Positions 27,549 to 35,825 of a stretch of 64,000 nt of DNA are shown here, in pieces. The notes beneath the pieces are model-generated. The model was given only the letters and a program-made list of their open reading frames with translations, made no database searches and had not been told where the DNA came from. The stretch is taken from the NCBI RefSeq assembly GCF_000190575.1, contig NC_015164.1, positions 3,182,501 to 3,246,500 of the forward strand, written 5' to 3'. Position numbers and translations under genes: made by a program. Origin of the DNA: Phocaeicola salanitronis DSM 18170 (GTDB taxonomy: Bacteria; Bacteroidota; Bacteroidia; Bacteroidales; Bacteroidaceae). Position 1 is the stretch's first letter. Every line of letters begins with the position of its first letter.

Positions 27549-28373
27549 ATGAAATTATTCCATTTGTTTAGGAAATCCGTTCTTTGGGGAGTAGCTGTCT
27601 GGGCATTAAGTGCTTGTTCCACTCCGAAAGAGGTTATTTATTTTCAGGACTTTCAGCCGGGCGAAACGGAAATCCGGATTGCCGATGCGGTAGAAATTAG
27701 GGTGCGTCCCGAAGATAAGATTTCGATTATCGTCAACAGCCGCGACCCGCAGTTGACCGACTTGTTCAATCTGCCTTACGTCAGCCGTCAGCTTGGGCAA
27801 TCATTGCGCACCAATGGCTTGACAACAGGAACAAGTAATGGCGTATCCGGTTATACGGTAGATGATGAAGGGAATATCGATTTCCCTGTATTAGGCAAAG
27901 TTCACGTGGCAGGCATGAAGCGTGAGGAAATTGCCGCCTATATCAAGAACGAGCTGATGGCTAAGAATCTGGTAAAAGACCCGGTGGTGACCGTAGAGTT
28001 CATGAATCTGTGCATTTCGGTGCTGGGTGAAGTAAACCAGCCCGGACGTTACAGCATCGACCGTGACAAAGTAACGATTTTAGATGCGTTGAGCATGGCG
28101 GGCGACCTGACTATTTACGGACAGAGGCAAAAGGTGTTGGTGTTGCGTCAGGAAGAAGGCAAACAGCGTGTCTATGGAATCAACCTGACTTCCGGCGAGC
28201 ATGTCTACACCTCTCCGGCATATTACCTGCAGCAGAACGATGTGGTCTATGTCGAACCGAATAATGTGCGTTCGCGCCAGTCTACGGTGAACGGCAACAA
28301 TGTCCGCTCCACTTCTTTCTGGATTTCACTCGCCTCGTTGCTCACTTCCATCGGCATCCTGATATTCAACTAA
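27549..28373 (+). CDS. Polysaccharide export lipoprotein, Wza/BexD-like
   Basis: A 274-aa outer-membrane export protein. It has a lipobox LSAC (Cys23), a polysaccharide-export (PES) domain from about residue 50 (VRPEDKISIIVNSRDP), and SLBB-type repeats (ISVLGEVNQPGRYSIDRDKVTILDAL). A C-terminal membrane helix (FWISLASLLTSIGILIF) is typical of Bacteroidetes members. It starts 6 nt after the initiating transferase gene and 11 nt before the kinase, so the three are one operon. Confidence 0.92.
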   Translation: MKLFHLFRKSVLWGVAVWALSACSTPKEVIYFQDFQPGETEIRIADAVEIRVRPEDKISIIVNSRDPQLTDLFNLPYVSRQLGQSLRTNGLTTGTSNGVSGYTVDDEGNIDFPVLGKVHVAGMKREEIAAYIKNELMAKNLVKDPVVTVEFMNLCISVLGEVNQPGRYSIDRDKVTILDALSMAGDLTIYGQRQKVLVLRQEEGKQRVYGINLTSGEHVYTSPAYYLQQNDVVYVEPNNVRSRQSTVNGNNVRSTSFWISLASLLTSIGILIFN

Positions 28374-28384
28374 AAACTGAAACA

Positions 28385-30793
28385 ATGGCAATACCCAACA
28401 ATCCGACACGCCCCAAGCAGGGCGATGATTTCATCCGTATTCAAGATTTGTTCTACCTGTGCCTCGCCAAATGGCGTTGGTTTGTAGTTTCGCTCGTACT
28501 TACCTTAGGCATTGCAGTCTATTATTTGCTGACTACTCCGCCTGTATATACCCGTGCGGCTTCCCTGCTTATCAAGGAAGACAGCAAGGGGCAGTCGCTT
28601 TCCGGCGATGTCGGTTCGACGTTTGCCGATATGGGATTGTTTCAGGCAAATACCAATGTCAACAACGAGCTGCTTTCCTTGCAGTCTCCTGCCGTAATGC
28701 TTGATGTCGTGAAACGGTTGCATTTGCACACCGATTATCTGACCGACGGCACTTTCTATAAGCAAGTGCTTTATGGGCAAACCCTTCCTTTCAGCATCTC
28801 TTTCTTCGGGTTGCAGGATAACGAGACCGCTTCGCTTACGTTGCGTCAGGGAGCGAGCGGCAAACTGGAGCTTTCCGATTTTACCCGCAACGGAGAGAAA
28901 GTGGAAGGAATCTCCGAAGGAAAACTGAACGATACGATTGCCAGCCCGGTAGGCAAACTGCTGGTAGAGCCTACACCTTATTATAATATAGGCTTTCACG
29001 AACCGGTTTACGTTAGCCGCTCTTCGCTGCATGGCGCGACTGGTGCTTATTCGTCCCGTTTGTCGGTTGTGTTGAGTGACGAGAAGTCTACGGTCATCAA
29101 TCTTTCGTTTCAGGATGTATGCATTCAGCGTGCCGAAGATGTGCTGAATACCGTGATTGCCGTGTACAATGAAAATTGGGTGAAAGACAAGAACCAGATT
29201 GCGGTCAGCACATCCATGTTCATCAACGAGCGCTTGGGAGTCATCGAAGGAGAGTTGGGCAATGTGGATGAAAACATTTCTTCTTACAAGAGCGAGCATC
29301 TGCTGCCCGATGTGCAGGCGGCTTCCAATCTGTATATGGCACAAAGCAGCGAGACCAATGCGCAGATACTGGCACTCAATACCCAATTGTCCATGGCACG
29401 TTATATCCGTAATTACCTTACCGCAGCCAGCAGCCGTAATCAGTTGCTTCCTGCCAATTCGGGCATCGAAAGTGCCAATATCGAACAGCAGATCGGCGAG
29501 TACAATACCATGCAGCTGCAGCGCAACAACCTGGTTGCGAACAGTAGCGAGCAGAATCCGCTGGTAAAAGACCTGGACCAGTCGCTTGCTTCCATGCGCC
29601 GTGCCATTATCACATCGGTAGACAACCTGATGGTGACCTTGGATACCCGCATCCGCAGCCTTCAGCGCAGCGAACAGCAGACTACCGAACGCTTGGCTGC
29701 CAACCCTTCGCAAGCCAAATACTTGCTGTCGGTAGAACGCCAGCAGAAAGTGAAGGAAGCACTTTACCTCTTCCTGCTTCAGAAGCGCGAGGAGAATGAA
29801 TTGTCACAAGCTTTTACGGCGTATAATACCCGTGTGATTACTCCGCCTACGGGCAGTATGCTTCCTACGGCTCCTGTACGGCGCAACATTCTGCTTGTCG
29901 CCTTTGCCTTAGGCTTGCTGATTCCCGTAGTCATTGTTTTTGTCCGCGAGAATATGAATACGAAGGTGCGTGGCAAGAAAGACCTTGAGTGTCTGTCCAT
30001 GCCTTTTGCCGGTGAAATTCCGTTGGCAGGAGAATCTCGGCGGAAACATCTTTTTGCTTCGAAAACGTATGATGCGCCTCGGGGCATTGTGGTGAAGCAA
30101 GGCAAACGCAACATCATCAACGAAGCGTTCCGTGTGTTGCGCACGAACCTGGAATTTATGACGAGCGAGAACGAAAAGGCAAACGTCATTCTGCTTACTT
30201 CGTTCAATCCCGGCAGCGGAAAGACTTTCCTCTCCCTTAATATTGCCGGAAGCCTTGCCTTAAAGGGTAAGAAAGTCCTGATTATCGATGGCGACTTGCG
30301 CAAAGCGTCCGTTTCGGCATTTATCGATTCTCCTAAAACCGGGCTGAGCGACTATCTCGGACGAAAGACCGATGCGATAGACACTGCCGTGGTAGAAGCT
30401 CCCCAATGCCCGGGCTTGTATATATTGCCTGTAGGTACATTGCCTCCCAATCCGACCGAACTGCTTGCCGAAGACCGCTTTGGCAAACTGGTTGCCGGCT
30501 TGCGTGACCGTTACGACTATATCTTTATCGATTGTCCTCCTATTGAGATTGTAGCGGATACGCAGATTATCGAAAAGGTCGCAGACCGTACCCTCTTTAT
30601 TGTCCGTGCCGGCTTGTTGGAGCGGAGCATGCTTGCCGAACTGGAAACCATCTATCAGGAGAAACGTTTCAAGAACATGGCGGTAATCCTGAACGGCACA
30701 TTGGACGGCAATAACCGGTACGGCTACAAGTACGGTTACAAGTATGGCTATCACTACGGATACGGCAGCAAAGATTACTATAACAATGAATAA
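28385..30793 (+). CDS. Chain-length determinant / BY-type tyrosine autokinase, Wzc-like
   Basis: An 802-aa co-polymerase. The N-terminal Wzz domain (first membrane helix FVVSLVLTLGIAVYYLL) is followed by a long periplasmic coiled coil and the second helix (ILLVAFALGLLIPVVIVFV). The cytoplasmic BY-kinase has Walker A NPGSGKTF, Walker A' LIIDGDLRKA and Walker B DCPPIEIV. The C-terminus is a tyrosine cluster with 10 Tyr in the last 25 residues (RYGYKYGYKYGYHYGYG), the autophosphorylation tail. It works with the Wza-like protein and the PHP phosphatase to set chain length. Confidence 0.94.
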   Translation: MAIPNNPTRPKQGDDFIRIQDLFYLCLAKWRWFVVSLVLTLGIAVYYLLTTPPVYTRAASLLIKEDSKGQSLSGDVGSTFADMGLFQANTNVNNELLSLQSPAVMLDVVKRLHLHTDYLTDGTFYKQVLYGQTLPFSISFFGLQDNETASLTLRQGASGKLELSDFTRNGEKVEGISEGKLNDTIASPVGKLLVEPTPYYNIGFHEPVYVSRSSLHGATGAYSSRLSVVLSDEKSTVINLSFQDVCIQRAEDVLNTVIAVYNENWVKDKNQIAVSTSMFINERLGVIEGELGNVDENISSYKSEHLLPDVQAASNLYMAQSSETNAQILALNTQLSMARYIRNYLTAASSRNQLLPANSGIESANIEQQIGEYNTMQLQRNNLVANSSEQNPLVKDLDQSLASMRRAIITSVDNLMVTLDTRIRSLQRSEQQTTERLAANPSQAKYLLSVERQQKVKEALYLFLLQKREENELSQAFTAYNTRVITPPTGSMLPTAPVRRNILLVAFALGLLIPVVIVFVRENMNTKVRGKKDLECLSMPFAGEIPLAGESRRKHLFASKTYDAPRGIVVKQGKRNIINEAFRVLRTNLEFMTSENEKANVILLTSFNPGSGKTFLSLNIAGSLALKGKKVLIIDGDLRKASVSAFIDSPKTGLSDYLGRKTDAIDTAVVEAPQCPGLYILPVGTLPPNPTELLAEDRFGKLVAGLRDRYDYIFIDCPPIEIVADTQIIEKVADRTLFIVRAGLLERSMLAELETIYQEKRFKNMAVILNGTLDGNNRYGYKYGYKYGYHYGYGSKDYYNNE

Positions 30794-30825
30794 TTAACAG
30801 TTAACAATTAACAATGAATAATGCG

Positions 30826-30988
30826 AATCAGGAGTTAAACGTAGTTATGTTTTACAGGAGTTATCACTTCGTTCAGGAGTTAAAGGTCAATAGCTTTGCT
30901 TCTGAAAACGGTGGAAAAGGTATTGGCATTTAACTCCCAGCCGATCGGTGGGCGATAACTGCCTGTAACTCCCTTTTAACCCCTGATT
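30826..30988. repeat. ATCAGGAGTTAA-type inverted-repeat element, copy A
   Basis: AATCAGGAGTTAAA (30826-30839) and TTTAACCCCTGATT (30975-30988) form near-perfect ends around 163 bp, with inner GGTCAATA / TATTGGCA arms. The flanks are AT-rich runs of TTAACAATTAACAATGAATAA. A related element is at 54776-54947. It fills the gap between the kinase and phosphatase genes. Confidence 0.65.
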
Positions 30989-31033
30989 GGCATTAATTAT
31001 TAATTGTTCATTATTAATTATTTAATTCGATTT

Positions 31034-31729
31034 ATGTGGCTGTTTCGAAAAAAGCAAATGCTGGAAGAAAGCGGTTTCTTCCGGGGCTTTACCGACTGGC
31101 ATTGCCATATTCTTCCCGGAGTAGATGACGGGGTGCAGACAATGGAGGAAGCTTTGGAAATACTTGCAGAATATGAACGGTTGGGGATAAGGGAAGTGTG
31201 GCTTACTCCGCATGTCATGGAGGACATCCCCAACACCACCGGTTGCCTGAAAGAAAAGTTCAGGGAGTTGCAGGATGTCTATAAAGGAAACGTCATCCTG
31301 CACCTTGCTTCCGAAAACATGCTGGACAGCCTGTTCGAGGAGCGGCTGGCAAAGAATGATTTCCTGCCGTTCGGCGCAAACGGCGACCACCTTTTGGTAG
31401 AAACCAGTTACTACAATCCCCCGATGGGGCTTCAGAATCTTCTGCTGCGCATCCGGATGAAAGGCTATTTTCCCGTACTTGCCCATCCGGAACGCTATGC
31501 ATATATGGAAAAGGACAGATACAACTACCTGAAAACAATGGGGGTAAAGTTCCAGCTGAATTTATTTTCATTGGTCGGGGCGTATGGTGACCGTTCCAGA
31601 CACATTGCCCATATGTTATTGGAAAAGAAAATGTACGATTTTACAGGAAGTGATTTACACAAGCTGGAAATGCTGCATGACTTCTTGCAAAAAGATTTTC
31701 GAAAAATAAAGAAATGTTTGTCATCCTGA
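31034..31729 (+). CDS. PHP-type tyrosine phosphatase, CpsB/YwqE-like
   Basis: A 231-aa metal-dependent phosphatase that should remove phosphate from the Wzc-like tyrosine tail. The PHP metal motif DWHCHILPGVDDG is near residue 20, with later metal ligands in LTPHVMED and LAHPERYAYM, and the final GSDLHK. I start at the ATG at 31034 rather than an in-frame TTG at 31004 inside the repeat region. The last codons (CLSS, stop) are formed by the TTGTCATCCTGAG repeat, so the native C-terminus may have been replaced. Confidence 0.9.
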   Translation: MWLFRKKQMLEESGFFRGFTDWHCHILPGVDDGVQTMEEALEILAEYERLGIREVWLTPHVMEDIPNTTGCLKEKFRELQDVYKGNVILHLASENMLDSLFEERLAKNDFLPFGANGDHLLVETSYYNPPMGLQNLLLRIRMKGYFPVLAHPERYAYMEKDRYNYLKTMGVKFQLNLFSLVGAYGDRSRHIAHMLLEKKMYDFTGSDLHKLEMLHDFLQKDFRKIKKCLSS

Positions 31730-31855
31730 GTGCCCATTTCCTGTGGAAAGCCCATTCGATTATGACAGGTATTGTCATCCTGAGCGCCAGCGAAGGATCT
31801 CGTAGACATCCACGTAGATGTGAGATTCTTCCTCCCTACGGTCGTCAGAATGACA
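31718..31855. repeat. TGTCATCCTGAG repeat pair with inverted end
   Basis: TTGTCATCCTGAG occurs at 31719-31730 (supplying the phosphatase stop codon) and at 31772-31784. The second copy ends with the complement TCAGAATGACAA near 31846-31855, forming a hairpin repeat with CGAAGGATCT and AGATTCTTC inner arms. This is a familiar intergenic repeat type in gut Bacteroidales. Confidence 0.75.
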
Positions 31856-31949
31856 AGAGGGTTAAGGATAATCCGTCATTGGTAATCCAGCGTTACATAG
31901 GTAGCGTGTTTTTATTACCGCAGGATAAAATAAGTTTGCGAAAATACTG

Positions 31950-31990
31950 CAAGTAGTAGAGACGCCACGATGTGATGTCTCTACTACTTG
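31950..31990. repeat. TAGAGACG interspersed palindrome, copy 2
   Basis: CAAGTAGTAGAGAC and GTCTCTACTACTTG pair perfectly over 14 bp around GCCACGATGTGAT. Same family as 3363-3390, here extended. It lies 10 nt beyond the stop codon of the HU-like gene and could serve as its transcript end. Confidence 0.75.
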
Positions 31991-31999
31991 CCAATTGAA

Positions 32000-32515
32000 C
32001 TACAAACTCGCCGCCATACCGCCGGTGCTTTCCGGGTCATCGTTGCCCGTTCCGCTACGCTTGGCAGCTTCCAGGTCTACGGTTGTCTCTCCGGCTTTTT
32101 CCGCCTTAACGGTGGCTTTCTGTGCTTTACGGCTCGCCACAAGGTTGAACGTGGCTTTGCTGATCATGTTTTCGAAGTCGGGACCGGGTGTAAAGACCAG
32201 ATTCACCGCCTTGATGTTGGCGGCGGTAAACTTCTCCATGCTTTCGGCACTCTCGCAACTGATGGAAGCGTGGAACGTGCCCAGCTCGCCCAAGGCAATC
32301 TTGTTGCCGTTCAGCACCTGCTCCACGATGCAGTTGCACAGGTCGCTCACCACCCCTTTGAATGTGCCCCGCGTGAAAACGGCGTTGTGCGCTGCCAGGT
32401 GGTTGATGAACTTGTCGCCGTTCCAGTTTTCGCGGATTTGCAGCCGGGCGTAGGCTCTTTCGCCGGCTTCGGGTGCCAAGTGGTTGTTCTGCATGTAAAC
32501 ACTGTAATCTAACAT
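32000..32515 (-). CDS. HU-like DNA-binding protein of the capsule-associated type
   Basis: A 171-aa protein with an HU/IHF-like fold: FINHLAAHNAVFTRGTFKGVVSDLCNCIVEQVLNG resembles the HU helices, followed by LGTFHASISC and the beta-arm region with NLVFTPGPDF. The C-terminal tail is Lys/Ala-rich (RKAQKATVKAEKAGE). Such HU-like proteins often sit beside Bacteroides capsule loci; their role is not settled. It reads against the flanking capsule genes. Confidence 0.8.
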   Translation of the reverse strand: MLDYSVYMQNNHLAPEAGERAYARLQIRENWNGDKFINHLAAHNAVFTRGTFKGVVSDLCNCIVEQVLNGNKIALGELGTFHASISCESAESMEKFTAANIKAVNLVFTPGPDFENMISKATFNLVASRKAQKATVKAEKAGETTVDLEAAKRSGTGNDDPESTGGMAASL

Positions 32516-32598
32516 AATACGTTCCTTTCTTTTTTAAATGGTAAAACTTCGGGTTACTTGTCTTCGTGATGTCTGCGCTCTTCATCCTTTCGACATGA

Positions 32599-32630
32599 CA
32601 AAGATAAGGCGCCGGAAGTGCGTTTTGCAA
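32599..32630 (-). promoter_or_regulatory. Promoter of the HU-like gene
   Basis: Minus-strand TATCTTTG (32599-32606) with TTG at 32628-32630 and a 21-nt spacer. The leader would be about 80 nt. Immediately upstream (32633-32692) the motif CCGTTGA recurs irregularly four times (CCGTTGA, CCGTTTA, CCGTTGA, TCGTTGA), a possible binding region. Confidence 0.55.
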
Positions 32631-32713
32631 ATCCGTTGAAAGACGTTTATGATCCGTTTACTGCCTGTTGAATTCCGTTGAGGATTCGTTGACTCCATAC
32701 AAGCAAAGGCCCT

Positions 32714-33013
32714 ATGGAAGACGGCAACCAGGTTGTATTCAATATCTATGGAGGCAGTCGGCAGATAAACCCTACGGCTGCTACAGCTATCCGGAATTAC
32801 TATGGCGGCCGGTTCGCCGCCGATAAGTTGCGCGAGGAATCCCTCAACCTATCCGGCTTTCCGCCCGAAGCGCAAGCGTTGGCAGTCCATGTCAGCCACG
32901 CTGGGAACCTGACTCTCTTACGTCGTCCAGCTCGCGCAATGCGAGTCGGCAAGCGCATTGGCAAAGAGGCTCCGCAAACGAACATAAGTGAAACGGCTGA
33001 CTCACTTATGTGA
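32714..33013 (+). pseudogene. Probable remnant of a capsule-locus hypothetical gene
   Basis: Only the first 50 or so residues look protein-like (VVFNIYGGSRQINPTAATAI...YYGGRFAADKLREESL). I recall similar openings in hypothetical proteins beside Bacteroides HU-like genes, but cannot verify it. The rest becomes arginine/alanine-rich and runs into the CACTTATG repeat, so the gene is probably truncated or frameshifted. The divergent position beside the HU-like gene fits a decayed accessory pair. Confidence 0.4.
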
Positions 33014-33057
33014 AACGCCCGACTTACTTATGTAAAACAGTCCACTCACTTATGTTC
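32980..33057. repeat. TCACTTATGT direct and inverted repeats
   Basis: GAACATAAGTGA (32980-32991) is the exact complement of TCACTTATGTTC (33046-33057). Between them lie two more copies at about 20-22 bp spacing, ACTCACTTATGTGAAACG and ACTTACTTATGTAAAACA. The region is noncoding in appearance and lies just upstream of the C14 tract. Confidence 0.65.
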
Positions 33058-33081
33058 ATCCAAACGCTATCCTGAGAACAA

Positions 33082-33375
33082 TTGCTTCGGCACGCCCGTT
33101 CCCCCCCCCCCCCCTCCCATGAGACGGCTTCCGCCCGTACCGTACTCGTGCTTGGCTCCAACGACATGCTGCGTGCCAACCGCCTTGCGGACATTATCGT
33201 CATCGGCCGTGACATGGAAGCGGCTTGCAAAGATGTCTGCACCACCCTCCAGCAACCGGCAAACCGGTACACACCCATCACGGTACAGGGGCATCCGGCA
33301 AGGAAGTATGACAACCGCATCACGGTGATCGGGGCAGAATTGGATGAGATAGATTTGAGGGAGTGGCTGGGATAA
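33082..33375 (+). pseudogene. ORF spanning a C14 tract, possible gene fragment
   Basis: The 97-aa frame begins just before a run of 14 C (33101-33114). The part after the tract looks like a real protein (TVLVLGSNDMLRANRLADIIVIG..., ending ITVIGAELDEIDLREWLG), while the part before it does not. It may be the 3' end of the decayed gene at 32714, or a separate gene switched by tract length. No family is recognised. Confidence 0.35.
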
Positions 33376-33454
33376 TTATCTTTTCCGATTTGTATAGAGA
33401 TAGTTGGAAATGCAAGAAATTTCCTTGCTTGTAGCATTTGGATGTAAAAAAAGC

Positions 33455-33462
33455 TATCTTTG
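33455..33462 (+). promoter_or_regulatory. -7 element of the AAA ATPase gene
   Basis: TATCTTTG fits TAnnTTTG and would start transcription near 33469. Possible -33 TTG elements at 33429 and 33438 have poor spacing. AAGGAG directly abuts the ATG at 33491, an unusual spacing for a ribosome-binding site. Confidence 0.5.
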
Positions 33463-33490
33463 CATATAGGTTATAGATATTTTTAAGGAG

Positions 33491-34417
33491 ATGAACAACA
33501 AACTATATTTGAAGGGATTCACTTGCTTTCAAGACTGTACCTTGGAGTTTTGTGGAGGAATCAATGTCTTTATCGGTCGTAATGGAACAGGAAAAACCCA
33601 TATCTTGAAGTGTATGGCAGCTGCCATGAAGGCCAATTCCTTGTTTGAACAATCCACTTCCAAGACCAAAGACAAGTTCGGTGATTTGCTGACAGAAAAG
33701 TTGTCGGGGTACTTTAAGCCGGACACGTTGGGACATTTGGTAAACAAATATGGTTCCGGTACAGCTTCTGTGACGCTGACGATGGATTCAGGTAGTTTGA
33801 GTTTCAATTTCAGTGAGAAAGCATCGTTGGCAAAAACAGACAATAATGCCTATATCTCACAACCTCACTTCATCTATATTCCTCCTCGGGAAATGTTTTC
33901 TTTGTTTGAAGGCTTCGTCAGTCTTTATGAAAAACGGGAAATTTCCTTTGACGAGACCTATCTCGATTTGGCAAAGGCAATGGATGCTGCACCTTTGAAA
34001 AGCGAGGCATTGAGAGAAGCAGAGGATATGTTGGCTCCCTTACTTGAGAAATGGAATGTGAAGGTGCTTCGAAAAGGGAACCGTTTCTATGTCATAGAGG
34101 ATGGCAAAGAATATGAGGCTCATTTGGTAGCGGAAGGATTGAGGAAAATGGCTACCTTATTATATTTATGCATCAATGGAGAGTTGAAGCCGGGCAATAT
34201 TCTGTTTTGGGACGAGCCGGAGTCGAACATGAATCCTATATTGATTTCTACGGTAGTCGATTTGTTGGTGGAACTTTCCAAAAAATATGGTATACAGTCG
34301 TTCATTTCCACTCACGATTACCTGTTGTCCCATAAGTTGTCCATGTTGGCTGAATATGCAGCCGGTGATAGTCCGGAAATGCGCTTTTTCAGTTTGAAAA
34401 AAACGAGCATGATGTAG
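33491..34417 (+). CDS. AAA/ABC-type ATPase (AAA_15/AAA_21-like), 3' end frameshifted
   Basis: A 308-aa ATPase of the SMC/RecF-like group found in phage-defence and DNA-repair systems. It has Walker A GRNGTGKTH (residues about 30-38), a degenerate signature region (VAEGLRKMATLLYL), Walker B NILFWDEPESNMNP and the switch His in STHDY. The stop at 34417 follows an A7 run (34397-34403). Reading -1 from that run continues a plausible C-terminus (NEHDVDVEVADKLIDINH...YAAFFDL) to 34497, giving about 335 aa. So the gene is frameshifted, phase-variable or uses slippage. No nuclease domain is visible. Confidence 0.8.
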   Translation: MNNKLYLKGFTCFQDCTLEFCGGINVFIGRNGTGKTHILKCMAAAMKANSLFEQSTSKTKDKFGDLLTEKLSGYFKPDTLGHLVNKYGSGTASVTLTMDSGSLSFNFSEKASLAKTDNNAYISQPHFIYIPPREMFSLFEGFVSLYEKREISFDETYLDLAKAMDAAPLKSEALREAEDMLAPLLEKWNVKVLRKGNRFYVIEDGKEYEAHLVAEGLRKMATLLYLCINGELKPGNILFWDEPESNMNPILISTVVDLLVELSKKYGIQSFISTHDYLLSHKLSMLAEYAAGDSPEMRFFSLKKTSMM

Positions 34418-34557
34418 ATGTGGAAGTGGCAGACAAACTGATTGACATCAACCATAATCCTATTTTGCAGGAATATGCTGCCTTTTTTGATTTGTAAAAT
34501 GAATATATGCAAAAGGGAGAATAGAATTGATTTAGAAGTTTTTATAGCCCCTGATTA

Positions 34558-34587
34558 TTGCTGATTGAAAGAAAATTAGTATCTTTG
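34558..34587 (+). promoter_or_regulatory. Promoter of the two small membrane-protein genes
   Basis: TTG (34558-34560), exactly 19 nt, then TATCTTTG (34580-34587): a full-consensus Bacteroidetes promoter. The start near 34594 gives a leader of about 10 nt before the ATG at 34604. Confidence 0.75.
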
Positions 34588-34603
34588 TAACTAAGATAGA
34601 ACA

Positions 34604-34999
34604 ATGAATAAGTATATGTATTGCATAATATGGTCAGTAGCTCTATTTGTGGTGACCTTTTATGGTTTGCTGAGTCAAGAAAAAGCTTTTGACTTTACTG
34701 GGAAGGATCTCTTGCCGGTGGCTCAAACTCATATTATGCCTATGATAATGGCCATGACATTGTATTTGTGGGATGTACTCTACAATGTGTCAATGCGTAG
34801 GCTGAATGATGAAAAGTCTACGTTCTGGATATTGCTTATGATAATACTCTTTTTAGGATGTTTTGTGTTCTCAATTTTGGTTAACGATAACACGATAGGG
34901 TGGATACTCTTTATTGGCTCGTGGCTGTCATTGACCATGTTAAAGTTCAAAACAACCGAAAGCGAACAAGTGCAGCCCTATCAAATATTGGAGGATTAA
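34604..34999 (+). CDS. Small multi-pass membrane protein, unknown function
   Basis: A 131-aa protein with four likely membrane helices (IIWSVALFVVTFYGLL, MPMIMAMTLYLWDVLY, FWILLMIILFLGCFVFSI, IGWILFIGSWLSLTML). It has its own promoter and is followed 3 nt later by another small membrane protein, so the two are cotranscribed. I recognise no family. The position between two ATPase genes in an accessory segment suggests a cargo or defence role, but nothing in the sequence proves it. Confidence 0.65.
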   Translation: MNKYMYCIIWSVALFVVTFYGLLSQEKAFDFTGKDLLPVAQTHIMPMIMAMTLYLWDVLYNVSMRRLNDEKSTFWILLMIILFLGCFVFSILVNDNTIGWILFIGSWLSLTMLKFKTTESEQVQPYQILED

Positions 35000-35002
35000 A
35001 AG

Positions 35003-35614
35003 ATGAGTTTAACTGTATTTACAATAGCATTCTCGATAATGATTGTGGGTATGATCATGTTCCTGATCATTAACTTCAAGAGCTTACCCGTAGTCAAAGC
35101 AGGTAAGGTAACAAAGCTTTGCCCTAAGACTAAACACATACTAGGTTATATGCCCGACACGATCAAGGTGAATGGTACGAAGATAGACGTAAGTCATGAC
35201 GAGAAGATGCTTGTCAGTGGCAACTCCATGAAATTTTTCAATATATATGATGGCCAACGCATCTATGTAAGACGGTTGTCCGATAGTGAAAAATTTAACA
35301 TAACCAGATATCCGGTGTTGGTATTTCACATCGTTAATAATCCCAATAAAGACGATGCTGACTATAAACTGAGGAAATTTGTAGGCTATGTTGATTCCAT
35401 TCAGTGGACTGATATCTTCTCCAAGTTCAAGGATAAGATTAAGATTTCCGAAAAAGATTTTATCCGTCAATGCCAATCCAAGTATCAACGCCTGCCTGAT
35501 GCAGAACGGAGCAACTTGATTCTGTCCGAGACTTATGATGAGGATAATAATAGAATTTGTTATTCACTTCATCCTGTAAACTCTGTTTACGGAAAAGTGG
35601 AATATGCACTGTGA
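35003..35614 (+). CDS. Membrane-anchored protein with a possible S24/S26-like Ser-Lys motif
   Basis: A 203-aa protein with one N-terminal membrane helix (VFTIAFSIMIVGMIMFLIIN, residues 5-24) and a cytoplasmic or external domain. VSGNSMKFFNIYDGQRIYVRR (residues 71-91, Ser75) resembles the Ser box and the DGD.V.V strand of LexA/UmuD or signal peptidases. DYKLRKFVGYVD (Lys122 or Lys125) resembles their Lys box. This similarity is by eye only and unproven. It is cotranscribed with the upstream small membrane protein. Confidence 0.6.
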   Translation: MSLTVFTIAFSIMIVGMIMFLIINFKSLPVVKAGKVTKLCPKTKHILGYMPDTIKVNGTKIDVSHDEKMLVSGNSMKFFNIYDGQRIYVRRLSDSEKFNITRYPVLVFHIVNNPNKDDADYKLRKFVGYVDSIQWTDIFSKFKDKIKISEKDFIRQCQSKYQRLPDAERSNLILSETYDEDNNRICYSLHPVNSVYGKVEYAL

Positions 35615-35777
35615 ATAGTATATACCCTTTACAGGATGAAGCGTTGTCTTGAATATCAGTGGAATGCTCGCTGTGAATCAAAATTTAAGAATAGTATATA
35701 GCAGTGAAGCTCTTGAAAAGTTTTACTTTCAGAACTAGACGGAAGTTCTTTTTCAAACTTTTTTAAATACAACTCGG

Positions 35778-35818
35778 TTTAGGGCACTCAAAAGTGTCCT
35801 TTCAAAGGAGGATGCCCT
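35778..35818. repeat. Inverted repeat after the membrane-protein pair
   Basis: TTTAGGGCA and TGCCCTAAA bound an inner palindrome CCTTTCAAAGG; the motif CACTC also recurs as its complement GAGTG just outside. A smaller stem AGAACT...AGTTCT followed by T4 lies just upstream near 35734-35755 and could terminate the preceding gene. Boundaries are approximate. Confidence 0.5.
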
Positions 35819-35825
35819 AAATTGA

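Noticed and set aside
28505..29713. 402-aa minus-strand ORF opposite the Wzc-like gene
   Set aside because: Antisense frame of a clear BY-kinase gene without its own start context or domain.
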